Origin: Plasmodium relictum
Taxonomy: Eukaryota; Apicomplexa; Aconoidasida; Haemosporida; Plasmodiidae
Assembly (NCBI RefSeq): GCF_900005765.1
Contig: NC_041689.1
Span: 62,001 to 126,000 of the forward strand
Direction of reading: 5' to 3'
DNA length: 64,000 bases
The notes below the pieces were generated by a model, which saw only the letters and a list, made by a program, of their open reading frames with translations, searched no databases and had not been told where the DNA came from. The position numbers and the translations under genes were made by a program. Shown here piece by piece: positions 1-11,200 of this stretch; the first letter of the stretch is position 1, and every line of letters starts with the position of its first letter.

Positions 1-491
1 CAATTTTTTATTTCTTTTCATTAAAATAAATGAAAAATATTTTATAAATAAATTTAATTGAATGTTATAGCTTATATATATATATTTATATCTATATATA
101 TCTATAATTTAATATTGTCTTATTAAAAAAAAACAAAATTATTGTATGCAAATAAAAATATTTTACATATAAACAAATATATCTTAATTTATTTAAAAAA
201 AAATTTATATATAAACGTTTTTTAGTAATTTTGATAAACATTTTTTTTATTTATAATTTTTAATAAATTTAAAAAAAAATATACAGAGTTAAAAGCAATA
301 CACAAAAATATGTACAAAACAAACTTATAAAAAAAAAAAAAATTTGTCTCTTTTAAAAAAATAAAATTTACTAAAATTCTAAAAGAATTTCCAGTTTACA
401 GAAAAACAAAAGGTAAATTCTTCTTCATAGTACTTTTTTTAATAATTTATAAAATAATATAGAAATGTTATTAATCTTTCTGTATGTTTAT
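1..491. other. intergenic, left edge
   Basis: AT-rich spacer downstream of the PYM gene, with poly(A)/poly(T) runs and no open frame that looks coding. It probably holds the PYM 3' untranslated region. I see nothing else in it. Confidence 0.6.
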
Positions 492-1385
492 TTAATTTAC
501 TGATTCTTGGTTATTTAAAATTTTTTTTTTCTTTTTTTTCTTTTTTTTTTTTTTTATATTGCTTATGTTCTCATTTTCATGTTCATTTACAGGGTTCCAT
601 CCTGGAATTTTCTTTTTATGCACTTTATTTTCTTCTTCTGTATTTATATTTATATTTTTACTTCTATCTTGTTCTTCTAATAGTTTTCCTTTAACTTTAT
701 ACACACAATTTTCTTCCTAATATTTAAAAGAAAAAAAAAAAAGTATTTTTATTTCATTTCACAAAAATGAAAGAGTATTATTTTAAATTGTCATTGGCAT
801 ATCAATATTTTAATTTCATTAATATCATCTTTTTTTATATTAAATATATTTTTTTCTCTTATTAAAAGTATAATCATATTATATTTAAAATATTTAAATG
901 TCTTGTTTTTTTTTCTATATAAAATATTATAGAAATTATTCAGTAAAAATATTATCACAAAATTATTTCTTTGTATAAAAAAAGATTAAGCATACATATA
1001 AAATTTATTAAACTATTTTATAGTGTAAATTAATTTCAAGAAAAAATATCCTTTTATATATATTAGATGAATTAAAAAAAATAAAGTAAAATATTTATAA
1101 AAAAAGTTAAGAAAATTAATAAAAAAAGAAAATAAATAATTTTTATTTTTTTTTTAATTTTACTTGTGGCATATAATCGGTTCTTACACGAATATTTTTT
1201 CTAAATGTCCCATCACTTCTTTGTGTTCCTTTTATAAATTTTTCATTAGTTTTTTCATTTATTATATAAACATCACCTAATGGAGTCAAAACTTCTTTTA
1301 TATAATCTTCTGAACTGTTGTCTTTTTCAAATGAATTAGATAAAGTATTTTTAAGTTTACTTTCTCTAAAATTCTCGTTTTTCAT
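492..1385 (-). CDS. PYM: Partner of Y14 and Mago (PYM) homologue, two exons
   Basis: PYM binds the Mago-Y14 pair of the exon-junction complex and helps ribosomes strip the complex from mRNA. Exon 1 is 1164..1385, exon 2 is 492..716, with a 447-bp intron between them (donor GTAAAA after a CAA codon, acceptor TTAG). The joined reading frame is 148 residues and phase 0. The N-terminal PYM signature is clear at about residues 52-84: TQRSDGTFRKNIRVRTDYMP, then Q at the splice joined to EENCVY. In animal PYM the same block reads TQRPDGTWRK...GYVPQEE.PVY, so the homology crosses the intron exactly and fixes both splice sites. A short IPGWNP motif follows, resembling the PPGL.P motif of other PYMs. 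The C-terminus is a run of lysines. Without splicing, exon 1 would stop six residues after the donor. The N-terminal 45 residues are acidic and unconserved. Family call firm; function in the parasite inferred. Confidence 0.88.
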
Positions 1386-2594
1386 ATTGCCACTATTTTA
1401 TGTATATTTAAAAAAAAAAAAAAAAACTTAAAAGATTGTAAAATTTTAAAATATGCTAACTGCTTAAGGTTTTACTTTACATTATTAAAAATAAATAGAT
1501 AAAATGTAACTATTTTATGTAGAATTGTCGTAAAATTTAGAAATTAATTCATAAATAAAAAAAAAAAAAATCAGTGTAATTTAAAAAAAAAAGAAACTCA
1601 ATAATTGTACTAAGGTTAATTATATTTTTTTTATATACATATTTATTCTATTTGAATTTCTATAAAAGAAATTTAAAATAAAATTAAAACATTTTAGTAT
1701 ACTAAATTTATTTCTTATAAAAATGGGAAAATTTTATCGTAATTTTGAAAAAATTTAAAAAAAATATATATTATTTTAAGCTAAATAATTTAATATTAGG
1801 AACTGAAAAGATTAAAAATTTTTAAAAAAATATATTATTGAAATTATAATTTATATTTTCAAAAACATTGCATTTTATAATAAATTATTGAAAATATAAT
1901 TTTAAAATAGTTTCTTGATTTTTATTTATTTTGAACTTAATATTTTCTTTTTTTCTTTTTTTATATTTATGAGTCATTTTTATTCCTTTATTCTTATTTA
2001 AAAAAGAGAAAAAGCATATTATAATTTTGATGTGCAGATAACCAATTTTTATATTAATTATCATAATAATTTTAAAATTCTTTTTTGAGAATATTTTAAT
2101 ATATTATTTTTATTTTTTTAATATTATGAAAGTTAATTTTAATAAAAAAAAAAAAGCATTTTTTTTGTTTTTTTAAAATGATTAAATATATTTTTCTTTT
2201 TTTTTTTGACAAATGTTTTAAGAAAAATTCATGTTATTTTGTTATGAGATCACAAAAAAAAAAAAAAATAAAAATAATATATTCTTTAAAAAAAAGGAAA
2301 GGACAAGAATAATAACAAAAAAAAATTAAGATAAAATATAACTTAAACAAAAAAAAGAGTAATAAACACAGAAAAATAATATGATATTAAAAAAATAAAA
2401 TAATATACTTAAGAAAAAGATATAAAAGAAGGGATAATAATAAGATGAAAAACATAAAAGACATTAATAAATAATACAATGTAATATTAAAAAAGTAGTC
2501 TAATAAAAATACTAAAAAAAAAATATGTTATTTATTGGATGATAAAATATTATTAAAAAAAAAAGATACATATATTTAAAAAAAAAAAAATATA
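1386..2594. other. intergenic between PYM and C2H2 gene
   Basis: About 1.2 kb of spacer between two minus-strand genes. It should contain the PYM promoter and 5' leader and the 3' end of the C2H2 gene. Long A and T runs dominate. No coding frame or RNA gene seen. Confidence 0.6.
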
Positions 2595-5500
2595 CTAATA
2601 ATAATAAATGTAACCATAATGATTTTCTCTTTTAAGATGTATATATAAATATTTTATCGAAGGAAAAGGTTTTTTACAACAATAAAAGACTTTATGTGTT
2701 TTTATTTGTATCAAATGATTTTCTAAACTTTCTATATTATCAAATTTTTCATTGCAGTAACCACATTTTTGCTTAGTTAACATAATTTTTAACCAAGTGT
2801 CTAATTTTTTCTTGTTATTTTCTTTTATTAAATGTTTCAATGTACAGAAATATCTTGGCAATGAATTCGTAGGATCATACTTAAAGTATTTTAAATATGA
2901 TATTTTTTTATATATTTCTCCTTCAATATTATTTATTTGGTTTTTTTTTTTAATTTCATTAATTTTGGTGGATTGAAATTTATCACTGCTATTTTTATTA
3001 TATAAGTTTTTAATATATTTTGGTTTGTAACTTCTTTTTAATTTATTAAATATCTTTGCTTTTGAAAATATTTCCATATCGTTTTTATTTAATAATTTTT
3101 TGTTACAACATGATACGGAGTTATTATAGTATCTTTTATTGTTTTTTCTATATAATTCACAAAAATTTCTATATTTCATATTTTTATGATGACCTTTTTT
3201 ATTTCTCTTGTTATCTAATTGTAAATGATTGAAATTATTAATAATATTATTAGAAAAATATGAATAATTTATCATATCTTCAGTAATATGATAATAATTG
3301 TAATGATTATTGTAATTCATTTGATATTTTTTCTTTTTTAAATATAGGTAATTATTTATGTTAAAATTATATTTATTATATGATCTATTGTTAAATGTGT
3401 TATAATAATTATTTTCTCTAGTAGTTTCACTACTATTATGATATATGTTTCTCAATATATTTTTTTTTTTCTCATTAAAAGTTATAGCATTGTTTTGATT
3501 TTCCATTTCATGCATGTGCCATTGTGAATTTTTTCTTATGAATTTTTCCTTATAATTCATTTTATATTTGTTTAAGTGATTACTTCGAAAGTATGCATTA
3601 AACGCATTGATTTTATTTGTATGAGAGTTCTGATAATTAATAATCTTATTACCATTTATTTTTTTAGCATCATTTATGATATTCCAACTGTTATGATTGA
3701 AATTATCTCTATTAGTATAATTTATATTATTATTGAAAGTATAACTTAGAATGTCTCCACTAATGTCATGAATATTATTGCCATTATTAATATTAGTATT
3801 AGTATAATTAATATTATTATCGTTATTATTAGTAGTGGTGCCAATGCTAGTATTATTATTATGAGGAGCATTGATGTTAGTATTAATATTATTATTATCA
3901 TTATAGTTATCAATAAAATTCATATCATAACTATTGTTATAATCAAAGTTAAAACTCTCATCATAGTTCTTATGATAATCATTGCAAGAATTCATAACGT
4001 AATTATTATTCTGCTTCCTATGATATATATTGTAATAAATAATGTTAGTGCATTCGTTTAATTTTTCCTTTATCGGTATATCGTTACGATTTACATCTAT
4101 ATGGTGTATCATCTCATTTTTTAAAATATTACCATTAAAAGTATAAATATTAAAAGAATTAGATTGATATGAATTTTTGTAAATGAAATTATTAGAATTA
4201 TCAATATATTTTTTATTCCTAATATTCCTATAATTGGGAACATAATTATTTATATTGTTAAAAGTATTAAACTTGTTATTATTAAGAATATCTAAATTAT
4301 TAATATTATTTCTATTATCATAATAATTACTATGAAAAACATTATAATGATTCTTCCTTTTATTTTTATTATATATTTCAAAGGCATTTTTACTGTTTTT
4401 ATAATATATTTTTATTCTTTTTAATTTATTAATTTCTTTATTATCTTTAAGTTTATGTTTTAAACAGTCATTTTGATAAGAATATACTAATTGTTCATAA
4501 TCCTCTTGAATCTTCCCTGGATATTTTAACTGATTTTTTTCGAATTGTTTCTGTTGTTCCTTCTTTTGTTCTTCATTATCTCTTTTATCTATTTCTTTTT
4601 TTTTTCCTTCATATTCTTGCTCTTTTTCTTTTTCTTCTTCATTTTTATTTTTATTTTCATATTCATTTTCTTTTTCACTTTCATTTTCACTTTTATTTCC
4701 ATTTTCATTTTCGTTTTCTTTTTCTTTCTTTTCCCTTTTTTCTTTCTTTTTATTTTCATTGCCATAATCTTTCTTTTTTTCTTTATTTGAAGTAGTTTTG
4801 TTATTAATATCAATATCATTATTTTTGCCATTTTTTTCTATTTCATTTCGTATTCTTTCAGTCATCAAATACTTATCATAATTATCCTCTTTCTCCTTTA
4901 AGTATGTTTTTTTTTTAATACATTCAAAACTTTTATTTTTATTCTTTTTACTTTCCTTTTGGTCATAAGTATGATGTTTTAATCTGCCTTCTTTTTCTTC
5001 TTCTAAAGAAAATAAGATTTTTTCATTTTTTGCTTTTTTTGATTCATAATCAATTTTTTTTTTATTGTGTTTTATAATATTTTTCTCTTCTTTTATTTCA
5101 TAAAAGCTTGCTTCTTTTAAAAAACGTGATATTTCTATTTCATTTCTTGTACATATAATTTTATCAATGGTATGAGTATCCTGATTTGAATCATTGCCTG
5201 AATTATTCATTTCTTTTGTATTAGAAGTAACTTTTTCTTCTAATTCTATTTTAATGGGAATTTCTACTTTATTTTTGTTTTCATCGTATAAATAAGTGTA
5301 ATCATTTTTTAATTCTGTATCATTTTTATGAGTAATAATATTATTTCTTATTTTTGTTTTTGTTTCAGAAAAGTTCTTGTATAAATTATTACCGTTACTA
5401 CTTAAAATATCTTTATATTTTACACTTTTTAAAAAAGACCTGCCATTTTTATTAAAAAGTTCTATTTTCTCTTTTACACTCAAATTATAGTTACATAATA

Positions 5501-5801
5501 TTGTCTTATTTAGCATATCATTATTGGAATTGTAATTTGTATTAGAAAATAAATCAGATATTTCTTCTTTCTTTAAATTGCTTCTACACATTTTATAATA
5601 AACACCATTTAATAATTGTATTTCTATTGTTGCAAGCCCTTTTAAACCAATAATATTTATTTTTACATTATCTTTAGAAAAAACGTAACAATTTTTTTTT
5701 TCTATTTTTTCTAACCAATTATACTTTTTAGCGTTTTGTCTAATTTCATTTAAGTAAACACTACTTTCTTCCTTTTGAATTCCATTTATTACATTAGTCA
5801 T
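2595..5801 (-). CDS. Conserved Plasmodium protein with C-terminal C2H2-type zinc fingers, 1068 aa
   Basis: Single-exon gene. The only recognisable domain is at the very C-terminus, residues about 1013-1062. The first finger is C-x2-C-x12-H-x6-H (starts CGYCNEKF). A second, irregular finger has adjacent cysteines (YCCKKPFPS) and a final H-x5-H. Spacings of this type occur in U1-like or RNA-binding C2H2 fingers, so nucleic-acid binding is likely but the target is unknown. Residues 1-80 look more ordered. Residues about 270-420 are a Lys/Glu/Asn charged tract encoded by a hexamer-like run, and about 430-830 is an Asn/Tyr-rich low-complexity region typical of Plasmodium. The ATG at 5801 is genuine. 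Its 5' end faces LSM7 across a roughly 1-kb shared promoter region. I do not recognise a specific orthologue outside Plasmodium. Confidence 0.8.
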   Translation of the reverse strand: MTNVINGIQKEESSVYLNEIRQNAKKYNWLEKIEKKNCYVFSKDNVKINIIGLKGLATIEIQLLNGVYYKMCRSNLKKEEISDLFSNTNYNSNNDMLNKTILCNYNLSVKEKIELFNKNGRSFLKSVKYKDILSSNGNNLYKNFSETKTKIRNNIITHKNDTELKNDYTYLYDENKNKVEIPIKIELEEKVTSNTKEMNNSGNDSNQDTHTIDKIICTRNEIEISRFLKEASFYEIKEEKNIIKHNKKKIDYESKKAKNEKILFSLEEEKEGRLKHHTYDQKESKKNKNKSFECIKKKTYLKEKEDNYDKYLMTERIRNEIEKNGKNNDIDINNKTTSNKEKKKDYGNENKKKEKREKKEKENENENGNKSENESEKENEYENKNKNEEEKEKEQEYEGKKKEIDKRDNEEQKKEQQKQFEKNQLKYPGKIQEDYEQLVYSYQNDCLKHKLKDNKEINKLKRIKIYYKNSKNAFEIYNKNKRKNHYNVFHSNYYDNRNNINNLDILNNNKFNTFNNINNYVPNYRNIRNKKYIDNSNNFIYKNSYQSNSFNIYTFNGNILKNEMIHHIDVNRNDIPIKEKLNECTNIIYYNIYHRKQNNNYVMNSCNDYHKNYDESFNFDYNNSYDMNFIDNYNDNNNINTNINAPHNNNTSIGTTTNNNDNNINYTNTNINNGNNIHDISGDILSYTFNNNINYTNRDNFNHNSWNIINDAKKINGNKIINYQNSHTNKINAFNAYFRSNHLNKYKMNYKEKFIRKNSQWHMHEMENQNNAITFNEKKKNILRNIYHNSSETTRENNYYNTFNNRSYNKYNFNINNYLYLKKKKYQMNYNNHYNYYHITEDMINYSYFSNNIINNFNHLQLDNKRNKKGHHKNMKYRNFCELYRKNNKRYYNNSVSCCNKKLLNKNDMEIFSKAKIFNKLKRSYKPKYIKNLYNKNSSDKFQSTKINEIKKKNQINNIEGEIYKKISYLKYFKYDPTNSLPRYFCTLKHLIKENNKKKLDTWLKIMLTKQKCGYCNEKFDNIESLENHLIQIKTHKVFYCCKKPFPSIKYLYIHLKRENHYGYIYYY

Positions 5802-6839
5802 GTTTCTATATATTAATATATATCAAGTAAAAAAAAAAAAGAAAACATAAAAAAGAAAAATTAATTATATAAAAAAAAAATTTTTAATAATCAAATACAT
5901 ATTAATATATATATGAAGCAAATTTTCGTTATTTAAACACAGGAGAAAAGTTAACATATTCTATCATGATTTTCATAACTATGGAAACCTAAATATAATA
6001 CACAAATTAATTTTGTTAAAAAAATTCACTATAAAAAAGTCTAAAATTATTTAGAAAATTTAATTAGAACTTATAATCTTAACAAAAAAAAAAAAATAAA
6101 TAAATAAAATAAAATTTACAATAAATTTTAGAAAAAAATTAGAAATACATTTAATTATTTCTTTTTCTTTTCTTTTAGTATCTGTTGTTTATGGACAAGA
6201 AATTTGAGTTTATTAGATTAATACTAATTTTAATAAAAATCAATAATAAATTTATATGTATAATATGTATGTTAGTTAAACCTTTTTATTATAATAACGC
6301 ATTTATATCATAGAAAAAAAAATTAATTATTAATAAAAATATAAAAATTTATAATCAAATTTAAGACATTAATTAGAAAGAAAAATAATAATTACAACTT
6401 TCACAATGATGTGCTAAAATGAAAAAAAAAAAAAAAAAATCACTTAGATTATCATGCGTAATATATAAAAAAAAAAAAACATGCAAATAACTTGATTTTA
6501 TATAAAGAGTATATAAATAACTTTGATCAATTTACAAAATTACGTTTTATTAAAGTTAAATAATTCTAATAATTTTACGTTTAAAAAGTAAAAATATAAA
6601 ATAAAAAAATGTAATAGAATTTAAATTTCCTTTTTTTTATATATATGCTTATTTCATAGAATGCACAAAAAAAAAAAAAAAAATAAGAAATATATAAAGG
6701 CCCATATTTTTATTAAATTACATTTTCCTCTTTTTTATTTTAAATAAAAGAATTTATTTTTAATAAAAAAAAAAAAAAAAAATACGAAAAAAAGAAAAAC
6801 TTTAAAATATTTTTATTTAATTAAAATTTTTTGAAGAAA
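5802..6839. other. divergent intergenic, probable bidirectional promoter
   Basis: About 1 kb between the C2H2 gene (-) and LSM7 (+), both transcribed outward, so both promoters should lie here. The sequence is AT-rich with several homopolymer A runs. I could not pick out specific transcription-factor sites. Confidence 0.5.
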
Positions 6840-7512
6840 ATGTCAGTTTTACCTACTGTTTCAACACAAAAAGATAATAAATTTATGATGGACATAAAGA
6901 AATTCCTTAATCAGAAAATTCGAGTAAAGTTTGATGGAGGAAGGGAAGGTAATTATATTAAAAAGAGACAATTAAATTAATTATATATATATAAATACAT
7001 TAAATTATTAAACGATAAGAAGGAAGAAAATAACATTATAAATATGTTTAATAATGAATTTGACATTCTTTTTTTAACATTTTTAGATATATTTATATTC
7101 AATAATATATATAATTTGAATGCTTTATTGTATCTTTTTTCTAATTTTAGTCGTTGGTAATTTAATTGGTCATGATGCCATTTTCAACTTAGTTTTAGAT
7201 AAAACTGAAGAATATATTAGAGGTATAAGTATAAAATAAAAAAAACTAAAATTCATATTTTTAATAATTTTTAACTTTAATTATTAACAGATCCAAACGA
7301 TCATTTTGTTTTAACTGAGAAAACAAGAAGCATTGGTTTAATTGTCGCTAGAGGCACATCAGTACTTTTTTTTTTTTTTTCTAATTCATTTTTAATGTTC
7401 AGACATTTATTAATAGTTATGTATATGAAATTTTTTTTCATAGGTTGCTTTAATTACACCAGTTGAAGGAACACAAGAAATATCAAATCCTTTCATTACT
7501 ACACCAAAATAA
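6840..7512 (+). CDS. LSM7: U6 snRNA-associated Sm-like protein LSm7, four exons
   Basis: LSm7 is a subunit of the heteroheptameric LSm rings: LSm2-8 binds the U6 snRNA tail, LSm1-7 acts in mRNA decay. Exons are 6840..6948, 7151..7222, 7291..7361 and 7444..7512. All introns are GT-AG and short (202, 68 and 82 bp). The joined protein is 106 residues, the usual size for the family. The Sm1 motif is visible (IRVKFDGGRE then GNLIGHDAIFNLVLD) followed by EEYIRDPNDHFVLTEKTRSI. The Sm2 motif is GLIVARGTSVALITP. The phrase RVK(F)xGGRE together with LVLD and the TR..GL.V.RGTSV stretch is specific to LSm7. The gene lies between two zinc-finger genes and is convergent with the krox1-like gene. High confidence in product and in every splice site, because the family alignment is continuous across each junction. 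Confidence 0.95.
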
Positions 7513-8298
7513 TTTTATTTTTTATTATTAATTATAAATATTTCTTAAAAATAAAAAAATCTTTTTTCTTTTTTTTTTTTCCCTTTTCCGTACAAATATA
7601 AAAAACAAAAAAAAATATGCTTTAAGAAATAATTTATTTGAATAGTTTTCCTTTAAAATTAAAATTAATAATTAAGAAAAAAATGGATATGATCATAACA
7701 GAATAATATTAATAAAAATACGTATACAACTATATTTACCCGATATCGATAGAAACGATATAATAAAAAAAAAATATATAATATCATTACATATAAATAT
7801 TAGAATTACTTTATAGAAAAAAATTATATACATATATATATAATAAAATATGATGACTATTTTATTATAAATCATTTTTTAAAAAGAATAAAACAAGGTA
7901 AAATGAATAACAAAAATATATGTATATAAGTTTAAGTCTTATAATAAAATATAACAAAATACATATGAACAAAGGAAAATATGTGTATAGGCATTTATGG
8001 AATAGAAATAATGCTATAAAAAAATGTAGAAATCATCTTAAAAGGAATTTGAAAAAGGTTTAGATTTTCATTTAAATAATAAAATATATGTGAAAAATAA
8101 AATTTTTACAGCATATATAAATATATATGTTACTAAATAGTAAATTATTAGTATTATCAAATTTTTTTTTTTTCTCTCTTATTTCATATTATAACTTAAA
8201 ACGTTTTCAATTCGGTTTAGGGTATATAGTACTTGAATATATATAATTTTTATTATAATTATTATAACTGATTATTATTATTTTATTTCTTTAATTTT
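7513..8298. other. convergent intergenic
   Basis: 3' flanks of LSM7 (+) and the krox1-like gene (-). AT-rich, no coding frame with convincing composition. A 60-codon open frame at 7693..7875 (-) is mostly Ile/Phe/Tyr from AT-rich sequence and is not supported. Confidence 0.6.
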
Positions 8299-11200
8299 TT
8301 AAGGGTGTATATTAATATTATGTCTTCTAAAAGAACTTCTATAACCAAATGACATGTTACACTTAGAACAAAAGAATCTTTTAACACGATGATGAAAATT
8401 AATTATATGTTCTTTTAAGCTAAATTCGGAAGAAAATTCTTTATTGCAATTATTTATATTACAATTATAATTTGTTTTAATATTTAAATGGACTTTATTG
8501 ACATGTTTGTTATATCCATTAATATGCAAATATATTTTATTGCATTCTAAACAAATATATTTTTTTTTAAAACAACTTTTTTTATGCTGTATAAATTCTT
8601 TATACATAAGAATTTTTTTACAGCAGACTGGACAAGAATAAAAAAGATTACATTTATGTTTGTTTAAATGATATTTCATTTTTGAAATGGTAGAATAAGA
8701 ATAAGAACAATTTTCATATGGACACTTGTAATGTCCAATTTTATGATTTCTTAATTCTTTTGAAGTACTAAAACATAATTGACAAATTGAACACTGAAAT
8801 TTTTTTTCTTCTTTATTTATATTGTGTACTAAAGCATGTTTTTTTAAATGATCTGATCTTTTATATGTTTTTGAACAAATTTCACATTTATAAGGACGTG
8901 CATCCGAATGAACACTCATTAAATGCCTCCTCATTAATTTTTTGTTTGCAAATATCATATTACATAAATTACATGTTCTTATTTCTACTGGAGTATTATT
9001 AGCATTAATAAATTCCTCTTTAATATCCTTTTTTTGCTCTATTACTGCATCTGTTATTTCTTCATTTTTTTTTAGTTCTATTTGATGTGCGTTAATATTT
9101 ATATTAGTTTTGTTTTCATTATTATCACTCTGCAATGCCAAAATTTTTTCATTTGCATTACCATCTTTTTCATTTGCATTACCATCTTTTTCATTTGAAT
9201 TATCTTTTTCATTTAAATTATCATCTTTTTCATTTAAATTATCATCCTTTTCATTTAAATTATCATCTTTTTCATTTAAATTATCATCCTTTTCATTTAA
9301 ATTATCATCTTTTTCATTTAAATTATCATCTTTTTCATTTGAATTATCATCTTTTTCATTTGAATTATCATCTTTTTCATTTGAATTATCATCTTTTTCA
9401 TTTGAATTATCATCTTTTTCATTTGTATTATTATTTTTTTCATTTGAATTATCATCTTTTTCATTTGAATTATCATCTTTTTCATTTGCATTATTGTCTT
9501 TTTCGTTTGCATTATTATTTTTTTCATTTGAACTATCATCTTTTTCGTTTGCATTATTATTTTTTTCGTTTGCTTTTTTTTTTTTTTTTAAAGAATCTAT
9601 TTCGTTTATGTTAGAATTTTTTCCTTCTACATTACCATCATTATATAAAATAGATTCATCCTTATTTAAGTAATTCGTCTTTGAATTTAAAATAGAAGCA
9701 TAAGAACAATTTTCATTAGAGCATTTAGAATGTTTTAATTTGCACATATCTAATTCTTCTGATGTTTTAAAAAATAATTGACATATTGAACATTGAAATT
9801 TTTTTTCTTCTTTATTAATATCATGCTTCATTAAATGGTTCTTTAAATGGTCTGATCTTTTATATGTTTTGGAACAAATATCACATTTAAATGGTCTTGC
9901 ATCTGAATGAACACTTGTTAAGTGTCTCTTCATTAATTTTTTATTTGCAAAAACTGCATTGCATATATTGCATGTTCTTGTATCTATTGGAATATTATTT
10001 ACATTGATAAGTTCCTCTTTAATATTACTTTTTTTCTCTACTGTTGACTTAATACGAATTTCTATTTTTTTTGAGTTATGCTCATTATTTATTTCCATCT
10101 CATTATTTTTATTTCCTGTGTTAATATTATTATTGTCTTCATTTCTAAATTCATTCTCTTTAACAGATAAATTATCAACTTTTTCATTTGAATTACCTTT
10201 TTCCTTTATGATATTTTTTTTATTCATATCATTTATTTTATTCATTTCAATTTTCTTTTCATTTATGTCATTTTTTTCATTGGTATCATTGTTTTCATTT
10301 TTATTATTTTTTTCATTAATATTAATTTCTTTATCTATATCATTTTTCTCATGGTTACTATCTTTTTTATTCATATCATTTTTTTCTATATTATTCTCTT
10401 TTTCATTTATACTATTTTCTTCATTTGTATCATTTTCTTCATTAATGACACTTTCTTCAATTAATACTTTTTTTTCATTTAAGTGAATTTCCTCATTTAT
10501 AATACCTTTTGCATTATCATCTAGCCTTTCACTCATATCATCTCCATTCATAGTACTTTCTTCATTAATACTAACTTCTTCATTTATATTTTTCTCTTCA
10601 TTTATAATTTCTTTTTCGTCTTCCAAATTGTCAAAAGAATTTTTGTTAATTTTTTTTTTCACTTCATAAAAAATTTTTGAAATTTTATTTGATACATTTT
10701 CATAAAACAAATTCCTCTTTTTAATTTGCCTTAAATTATAAATATTTTCATCATTTTCATATAACAATTTACTATTTTCACTAATCTTAGTATTACTGTT
10801 ATCACCTTTATTTTTTTTATTAATCATCTTCTTTGAGCATATGCCCTTTTCTTCAATTTCTTCTTTTATTTTATTATTTTTGCTAATTTCTATCTTTACT
10901 ATTTTTTCCTCATCTATTTCATTTTCTTTAACTTCTTCTTTTATTTTATTTTCTTTGTTCATTTCATTTTCTTTATTTACTTCTTTTTCCTTAACTTCTT
11001 TATCATTTTCACTATCTTCCTTAAATTCTTCATCACATACATAATTTTCTTTGTCTTTTTTATAATTCTCATTTTTTTTAATATCTTTTTGTATTTCATT
11101 TTCTTTATTTGTTCTTTTATTCCTATCTTTTATTTTCTTTAATTTATCTTTTTTATCTTTTTCAATTACCTCAGTTTCATTTTCATCTTCATTCGTTTCA

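Noticed and set aside
9148-9577. Regular repeats reminiscent of a CRISPR array
   Set aside because: Units are contiguous 21-mers in frame inside a eukaryotic gene, with no unique spacers and no cas genes.
9110-9673. Plus-strand frames of 187 and 159 codons over the krox1-like gene
   Set aside because: They are shadows of the 21-bp repeat read on the other strand (monotonous FSFELSS or FHLNYHL text) with no independent coding signal.
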